Under the pieces are notes generated by a model. That model was not told the DNA's origin and searched no databases. It was given only the letters and a program-made list of their open reading frames with translations. From Fratercula arctica (Eukaryota > Chordata > Aves > Charadriiformes > Alcidae), in contig CANTUZ010000001.1 in assembly GCA_947846985.1 (NCBI GenBank), positions 39,642,727 through 39,706,726 on the forward strand: a DNA stretch of 64,000 nucleotides, written 5' to 3'. Positions 63,640-64,000 of this stretch are shown here, one piece after another. Each line of letters begins with the position of its first letter. Position 1 is the stretch's first letter. Position numbers and translations under genes: made by a program.

Positions 63640-64000
63640 CCAGGGCTCTGGGGTGCTGGTAGCAGGGGGTGTCTCTCCCCGGGATCTGTCAGGGTAGAGC
63701 CTGGCAGCCAGGGCCTGTCCCACCCCCAGCCAGGATCAGGGCACCTGGGGGGCACTGAGGCAGCCCCAGGCACTGGGCGCATCCCTGGGGACATGGACAG
63801 GCCGAGGTGAGGCCATGATGGTACTCAGTGGGGTCCACGGCTGGGCTGGGCAGGGCAGGGCTGTGGGGAGCTGGAGACCGGCCATACTGCGGCCTCACTG
63901 GGGCAGGGGGGCTGAAATGGGGTCCTGGGACATGGGAAGGGTGAAGTGAGGCCCTGGGGAGGCTGGGCAGGAACAATAAGGTTGTTAGCATCCTCAAGGC
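63640..64000. other. GC-rich terminus with a repeated motif, unassigned
   Basis: The last ~360 bases are strongly GC-rich, in contrast to all that precedes, yet hold few CpG dinucleotides, so this is not an obvious CpG island. A ~31-base motif (CTGGG..ACATGG..AGG..GA.GTGAGGCC) occurs at 63784 and again at about 63923, at a constant offset of 139 bases. It could be the edge of a GC-rich minisatellite or a satellite-like array continuing outside the window. A proline-rich minus-strand frame of 102 codons overlaps it; that composition is expected from such DNA and it is not called a gene. Confidence 0.55.

Noticed and set aside
63689..63997. 102-codon proline-rich frame on the minus strand
   Set aside because: Proline, alanine and histidine runs are what GC-rich repetitive DNA gives; no start context or motif.
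1..64000. Search by eye for tRNA cloverleaves, microRNA precursors, CRISPR arrays and DNA-transposon transposases
   Set aside because: None was found. The short perfect hairpins have stems of 8-13 bp, too short for microRNA precursors, and no spaced identical repeats of CRISPR type occur.

Overview
The window reads as vertebrate nuclear DNA, almost certainly from a bird. The diagnostic evidence is a set of CR1 LINE fragments, four of which keep the bird-type 3' tail built on ATTCTATG-like octamers, together with several long terminal repeats (LTRs) that I recognise as bird endogenous-retrovirus families. The DNA is AT-rich, its open reading frames are short and mostly random, and pyrimidine, A/C-rich and T/G-rich microsatellites are common. 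I found no cellular protein-coding gene, exon, tRNA or rRNA that I can support. It is best read as a gene desert or the inside of a very large intron. Nothing in it looks prokaryotic: there are no operons, ribosome-binding sites or CRISPR arrays.

Layout. Positions 1-7.8 kb are unassigned AT-rich DNA holding a mosaic of two LTR fragments (2518-3215, + strand), a TTTG microsatellite and a 27-bp tandem duplication. Positions 7.8-10.2 kb hold two CR1 3' ends pointing away from each other (7829-8412 on minus, 9388-10217 on plus); the second keeps an uninterrupted 227-codon piece of the ORF2 C-terminus. Positions 10.2-21.6 kb hold short perfect hairpins, a 300-bp pyrimidine tract with (TTCCC)19 then (TGCCC)6, and (TTTTA)15. 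Positions 21.6-30.4 kb hold three more CR1 pieces: an internal RT fragment on minus, a 3' end on plus, and a long, old, internally deleted copy on minus. Positions 30.4-38.6 kb are unassigned, with a slightly GC-richer segment near 33-34 kb.

From 38.6 to 45 kb there are three LTRs: one with TATA box, polyadenylation signals and a duplicated U3 block (38635-39573, +), one complete solo LTR bounded by TGTTG/CAACA (43547-44129, +), and one on the minus strand with a tandemly duplicated end (about 44252-44934). From 45 to 55.5 kb nothing beyond simple repeats is seen. From 55.5 to 58 kb a complete 862-bp solo LTR (minus) is followed by an A/C-rich tract and an old CR1 copy (plus). The last 6 kb contain a CR1 3' tip, a G27 run enclosed by an 8-bp inverted repeat, a 130-bp unit with 18-bp inverted ends, and an abrupt GC-rich terminus with a 139-bp-spaced repeated motif.

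How it fits together: what can be explained is mobile-element debris of several ages plus slippage-prone simple DNA. All retroviral remnants seen are LTRs only, with no recognisable gag, pol or env, so they are most simply solo LTRs left by recombination. LTR and CR1 assignments rest on recognising the family sequences by eye, without any database search.
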